A DNA stretch of 37,548 nucleotides from Acidobacteriota bacterium (GTDB lineage Bacteria > Acidobacteriota > Terriglobia > Acidiferrales > UBA7541), in NCBI GenBank assembly GCA_003223255.1, contig QHYJ01000105.1, forward strand, positions 1 to 37,548, in the 5' to 3' direction. This document shows positions 34,228 through 37,548 of the stretch, piece by piece. A program made the translations under genes and the position numbers. The notes under the pieces were generated by a model, which made no database searches, was not told the DNA's origin, and worked only from the letters and a program-made list of their open reading frames with translations. Positions within the stretch are counted from its first letter, which is position 1. Each line of letters starts with the position of its first letter.

Positions 34228-34247
34228 TCTCCTAAAACATTAGGAGA
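34228..34247 (+). promoter_or_regulatory. BlaI-type operator overlapping the ribosome site
   Basis: TCTCCTAA-AACA-TTAGGAGA is a perfect eight-base inverted repeat with a four-base spacer. Its right arm supplies the AGGAGA Shine-Dalgarno of the repressor gene at 34252. With TTGACA at 34201 and TAGTCT at 34225 (18-base spacing) it covers the -10 box and start region, the classic position for autoregulation. Confidence 0.7.
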
Positions 34248-34251
34248 CAAG

Positions 34252-34656
34252 ATGGGCCCAAAACGAAAGCCTTCGCCACAGCTAACGCGCCTTGAACTGC
34301 AAATCATGGAAGTCCTCTGGAGGATTGCCGCGGGAACTGTTCAAGAGGTCCAGGCTGCGATTCCGGGAGACCCTCTAGCATATACGACGGTCCAGACAAT
34401 GTTGAACATCCTGCACCGGAAGGGGCGGGTGAAATGCAAGCTGGTCGGCAAGGCTTACACGTACAGCCCGATCCTGAGCCGCGAAAGAGCAGTCAAAGAG
34501 GCGCTGATCGATATGGTGGACCGGATGTTCGGTGGCTCCGTGGAAGCGTTGGTAATGAACCTGCTCAAGACAAGACAACTGGATCCGAAGAAATTGCGAG
34601 AGCTGAAAGAGGTTGTGCGAAAGCAGCGGCAGGAGGACACAGATGGCGATGATTAG
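34252..34656 (+). CDS. BlaI/MecI/CopY family transcriptional repressor
   Basis: The 134-residue protein has the winged-helix domain of the Penicillinase_R family: LTRLELQIMEVLWRIAAGTV, VQEVQAAI, LAYTTVQTMLNILHRKGRVK, then YSPILSRERAVKEALIDMVD and a C-terminal dimerisation helix. Such repressors bind palindromes as dimers and are cleaved when a BlaR1-type membrane protease is activated. Two matching palindromes precede it. It overlaps the M56 protease gene by 14 bases, confirming the pair as one unit. AGGAGA five bases before the ATG supports the start. Confidence 0.95.
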   Translation: MGPKRKPSPQLTRLELQIMEVLWRIAAGTVQEVQAAIPGDPLAYTTVQTMLNILHRKGRVKCKLVGKAYTYSPILSRERAVKEALIDMVDRMFGGSVEALVMNLLKTRQLDPKKLRELKEVVRKQRQEDTDGDD

Positions 34657-36643
34657 CCTGATTCTGTCGACCTACGTCCTGAATGCGCTCTGGCAGATAC
34701 CAGTCATTGCGGCGACGGCATGGGTGTGTATGAAGTTCGCCAACCGACTACCGGCGAAGTACCAACATGCGGTGTAGGTAGCGACGCTCCTGCTTGGGGT
34801 TGTTTTACCTCTGATGAGCCTGGCGAGACCAATAGCCGGAAGTGCGGATACGGTGGGTTCGGTTCATATTGCCCAAAAGGATGGATTTAACCCGCTGCTT
34901 GAGAAGAATGCGACTGGGCTGCGATTGAGCGGCGTACATCGGCGGAGCCAGCAGGTAGCGTTGGGCGCAAAGCTGCAGTGGACATTGAACATCGTTTACA
35001 CAGCGATTCTGGTACATCGGCTGCTTCGGCTGGTATGGGCCTGGCGACGGACCATGCAACTGTTGGCCGATGTGAAAGATGTGAACCTGCCACCCGCGAT
35101 ACGGGAAATCGTCAACCGTTTGGAGCAGGAAGGTTCACTGGGCAAGGTACTGATCCAAAGTTCGCCGGAAGCCGCGAGCCCATTCATCACGGTCATTCGC
35201 CAACCGATGCTGGTAATTCCGGAAAGCCTATTGCAGAAAAGCTCAGAGGCTGACCTGTCCCTGGTGCTGGCGCATGAGTTTGCGCACTTGAGGCGGCGCG
35301 ACTTTCTGCTGAATCTAGTTTACGAGATTGCTTCCATTCCCGTGGCATTTCATCCGATCACGACCTTGATCAAGCAGAAGATTGAAGATTCGCGTGAACT
35401 GGCTTGCGACGAAATCGCGGCGGAACAGACGGGATCGCGCAGCAAGTATGCGAGTTCGTTACTCCGAATTGCACAGTCGATTAGCGGGGAGTCCATGCAG
35501 AGACAGGCGAGCCATGTCTTGGGATTGTTTGAGACCGACAATATGGAGGTACGGATCATGAGTTTAATGGCGAGGAAGAAGCAGATTGGCGAGAAAGTAG
35601 GGCGGATCGGTCTGGGCGCGGTTGGAGCGGTTTTTGCGGTCGTGTGCCTGGGAATGTCTGGGTTCGCGCTGCAAGTGAATGCCGCTTCGTCGGAAGCGTA
35701 TGCCGGGACCTGGAGAGCGGAATATCAAGGGAAGAATTTCCTGGTGATCAACCTAGAGGACGATAAAGGCAACCTGGCGGGCACCATCAGAACGATGAAC
35801 GTGCAGATTGACCTGGAGGGAAGCGGCGAAGTGTACAGCGTCAGTGGCGAATTATCGGAACCGATGAAGCTCACGAACGTTCACTCCGATGGGAAAGCCA
35901 TGTTCTTCGAGTACCTGGAGGAAGGAGACACGGATCCTGTCCACTGGCGCATGGAATTGATGACGCCCGGTAAGGCGAGCCTGGATTGGGTGGAGTTGCC
36001 GAAAGGGCTCAAACTGAAACCGATCGGACTAGCGAAAGATGCCGGGAACAGCGGATCCATGGAGAACGAGGGCGGCACGCGCTCGACCATCGCTTCCGCA
36101 ACTCAGAAGGCGGAATACATCTTGGGCGATTTGAAGATCGAGGGTGATGTTCATGACCGGAATGCAGTGAGAGATCGGGTCCTTAAGCAGTTGGCAGGTC
36201 AGGAATTTGATGACGTCAAAGATTTGGTAGAAGCCGTGGCGCAGCGCGGCGTCAGGTCCGACTTTCAAAGCCGAGGATACCCCAAGGTTGTGGTACAGGA
36301 CCCAACATCAAAACCCCTGGATGAAAGCGGAGGGAAGCAGCAGATCCTCGTCGTCGTCCCGGTTTCGGAAGGCACGCAGTACCGGCTAAAGAATTTAACG
36401 ATAACAAGCGTTCCGCCGGACAAGTCGTTGAGCATCCTAACTGCAACCCTTCGGGAACAGTTCCACCTTCGGCCGAATGATCTGTTCAGTGTGGTTGAAG
36501 TCCGTGCGGGGATGGAGAGGGCGACACAGCTTTATGCGGATCATGGCTACCCGGAAGCGCAACTGCAACCTGAGACGGACATCGACGAAGTCGCACATCA
36601 AATTAATTTGATTATTCGAGTCACCGAGGGTGCTCATAAATAG
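34643..36643 (+). pseudogene. BlaR1-like M56 metalloprotease with tandem POTRA-like domains, amber-interrupted
   Basis: An ideal AGGAGG six bases upstream fixes the start at ATG 34643. After 44 codons ending KYQHAV a TAG (34775-34777) stands where M56 proteins have Trp (HAVWVA), and the same frame continues for 621 more codons. Residue numbers count the whole frame: membrane helices in the first 130 residues, HEFAHLRRRD zinc site at 211-220, SRELACDE at about 250-257, a last helix about 323-345, then a beta-rich domain (about 352-455, GTWRAEYQGKNFLVINL) and two POTRA-like modules (about 493-577, ILGDLKIEGDVHDRN; and 580-664, YRLKNLTITSV...LYADHGYPEAQL...INLIIRVTEG). No penicillin-binding domain is present. 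Restart at ATG 34814 lacks a ribosome site and would lose the first helices. Confidence 0.85.
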
Positions 36644-36787
36644 TAAGCGATTGGAAGTCCTGTGGATTGCGATCTCTCCGTCAAGTCCTGACGCGGTAAT
36701 CGGAAACTTGGGGTCCTGGTACGGGACTCGTCCGGTTAGGGCTTACTTGCTCCGAGTCATCCTTATGGTCACTTTTCGTCCGTTTGA
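36644..36787. other. Gap without recognised genes
   Basis: No open frame, tRNA, terminator or convincing promoter could be recognised after the M56 stop. It borders the decayed gene that follows. Confidence 0.4.
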
Positions 36788-37149
36788 TTAGGGCTTCGTC
36801 TCAGAAATCTTGACACCGTCGGGCCTTGCAAAGAGTTTGGAATCAAGAGGAACTTCCTCGTAGGCGGTATAAATGAATACCAAAGGATGCGGCACGCGGT
36901 CAGGACCGCTTAGGCATTGTGGACGAATGCTTTGTCGGACCGGTCCCCGGCGTTGGCGGCCAGGTCTTCCTTTAGGTAGTTCAGTTCCAATTTCAGCGCC
37001 TCAAGGAGGCATTCGTGGGACACGTGCGGTGCGATCCTCTTCGCATCCTGGCCCCACAGCGTGATGCCCGACTCCGCGATATTCATCCAAATGATGGGGT
37101 TCCCATCCGAGCCATGGCGGACGAGTTTACCGGTGTAGTGGTTGAAGCC
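36788..37149 (-). pseudogene. Remnant of a DUF4111/AadA-like nucleotidyltransferase
   Basis: Read on the minus strand from 37149, FNHYTGKLVRHGSDGNPIIW, then MNIAESGITLWGQDAKRIAP, VSHECLLEALKLELNYLKED runs to HNA, where TAA (36912-36910) replaces the Tyr or Val expected before AVLTACRIL. A further piece (YTAYEEVPLDSKLFARPDGV) reads in another frame to a stop at 36790. The pattern of an N-A-E-x-G-I-x-L-x-G strand, the S/T-x-E-x-L helix and xAVLxACR is that of the C-terminal part of aminoglycoside-adenylyltransferase-like proteins (DUF4111). The catalytic N-terminal domain (G-S-x10-D-x-D) is absent. Family assignment is from memory of the pattern. Confidence 0.5.
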
Positions 37150-37211
37150 GCAGCACCGCGAACTGCCGGGGGTACAATGAGCAGCGATGCGAGAATATTT
37201 GGGCTCTTAGA

Positions 37212-37548
37212 GTGTCCGAGACGCTTGGCCAAGGAGAATTAGTGGCATTCTTGGAATCTCGCTTTCCCAGCGCGACTAAATCAATCGGACGGAACGCAAT
37301 CCAGGGAACCAAGTGCGTAGAGACTCGGGTGCCCGCAGATTCACCGGAATTTCGGGAAATTGCGCGTTTCATAGGTTCTAGGAGAGCGCAGGGCCAGAAA
37401 GCGTTCGAGTATTTCCCCATTGCTTCGTATCTTCGCAAATACACTAAGAATGAATTACGCGACGCAGAACTACTTACACTCGATGTTTCCTCGTATTTCG
37501 AGCCTAGTGGGGAGGAGTGCGGGACTGTTTACGAGACCCTCTGCCAAG
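37212..37548 (+). CDS. Hypothetical protein, 3' end outside window
   Basis: From GTG 37212 the frame stays open for 112 codons to the edge and reads like a real protein: VSETLGQGELVAFLESRFPS, VPADSPEFREIARFIGSRRA, FEYFPIASYLRKYTKNELRD, then LDVSSYFEPSGEECGTVYET. The last part (ECGTVYE...C) resembles the start of a Cys-pair metal-binding motif. The frame is open back to 37146 without an ATG, and no Shine-Dalgarno precedes GTG, so the start is uncertain. I recognise no family. Confidence 0.5.
   Translation, partial: MSETLGQGELVAFLESRFPSATKSIGRNAIQGTKCVETRVPADSPEFREIARFIGSRRAQGQKAFEYFPIASYLRKYTKNELRDAELLTLDVSSYFEPSGEECGTVYETLCQ

Noticed and set aside
37127-37444. Minus-strand open frame of 105 codons
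   Set aside because: It is antisense to the more protein-like plus-strand frame from 37212 and has no ribosome site.
1-37548. CRISPR arrays, rRNA genes and prophage modules
   Set aside because: No regularly spaced repeats, no rRNA signature sequences and no phage structural or integrase genes were seen on either strand.

Overview
The window looks like chromosomal DNA of a Gram-negative, GC-rich bacterium, most probably an Acidobacteriota member. This rests on gene content, not on a database match: secreted carboxypeptidase-regulatory-like (CarboxypepD_reg) proteins, a fused type I dehydroquinase/shikimate dehydrogenase, a lipid A cluster using LpxI, a TonB-type protein with a long cytoplasmic N-terminus, and a BlaI/M56 pair. 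Housekeeping genes dominate, with accessory or decaying DNA at about 15.9-17.1 kb and beyond about 34.2 kb.

Layout. 1-4.3 kb: two secreted CarboxypepD_reg proteins, overlapping by 4 bases (minus), a secreted NTF2-like protein, a DUF2905 membrane protein and a FecR-like protein with a doubtful 5' end behind a foldable leader. 4.3-6.9 kb: sucC-sucD-ndk (minus). 7.1-13.4 kb: trpD and an exported M20 dipeptidase (plus), facing trpE-trpG and aroDE (minus). 13.6-15.8 kb: an exported two-repeat beta protein with promoter and terminator, then pgsA and an AMMECR1 gene with a near-consensus promoter. 15.9-16.9 kb: a frameshifted IS630-type insertion sequence beside that promoter.

17.3-24.5 kb: one tightly packed minus-strand unit: fabZ - lpxA - lpxI - Gfo/Idh oxidoreductase - tonB-like - 32-codon membrane peptide - miaA - hflX - small membrane protein. 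Most joints are ATGA overlaps. lpxA has lost about 19 codons with a frameshift, including the position of its catalytic histidine. The 32-codon ORF is locked between tonB and miaA by ATGA overlaps on both sides and is a good candidate unannotated gene.

24.7-33.7 kb: a cytosolic M20 peptidase, a TPR/peptidase-MA protein, an M1-type aminopeptidase, an ABC-2 exporter operon (ATPase, permease, TPR/pseudopilin-like protein) with a possible leaderless promoter, and a radical SAM enzyme. 34.0 kb: tRNA-Glu(CUC). 34.2-36.6 kb: a BlaI-type repressor gene with palindromic operators and an overlapping BlaR1-like M56 metalloprotease gene. The protease ends in a beta-rich domain plus two POTRA-like domains instead of a penicillin-binding sensor, and an amber codon interrupts it where a tryptophan is expected. 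36.8-37.5 kb: remains of a nucleotidyltransferase and the start of an unknown gene running off the edge.

The most novel item is the BlaI/M56-POTRA pair, whose architecture suggests a protease-relayed envelope sensor. Four genes or elements are broken (lpxA, the M56 gene, the transposase, the nucleotidyltransferase), so each lesion should be checked against reads before being treated as biology.
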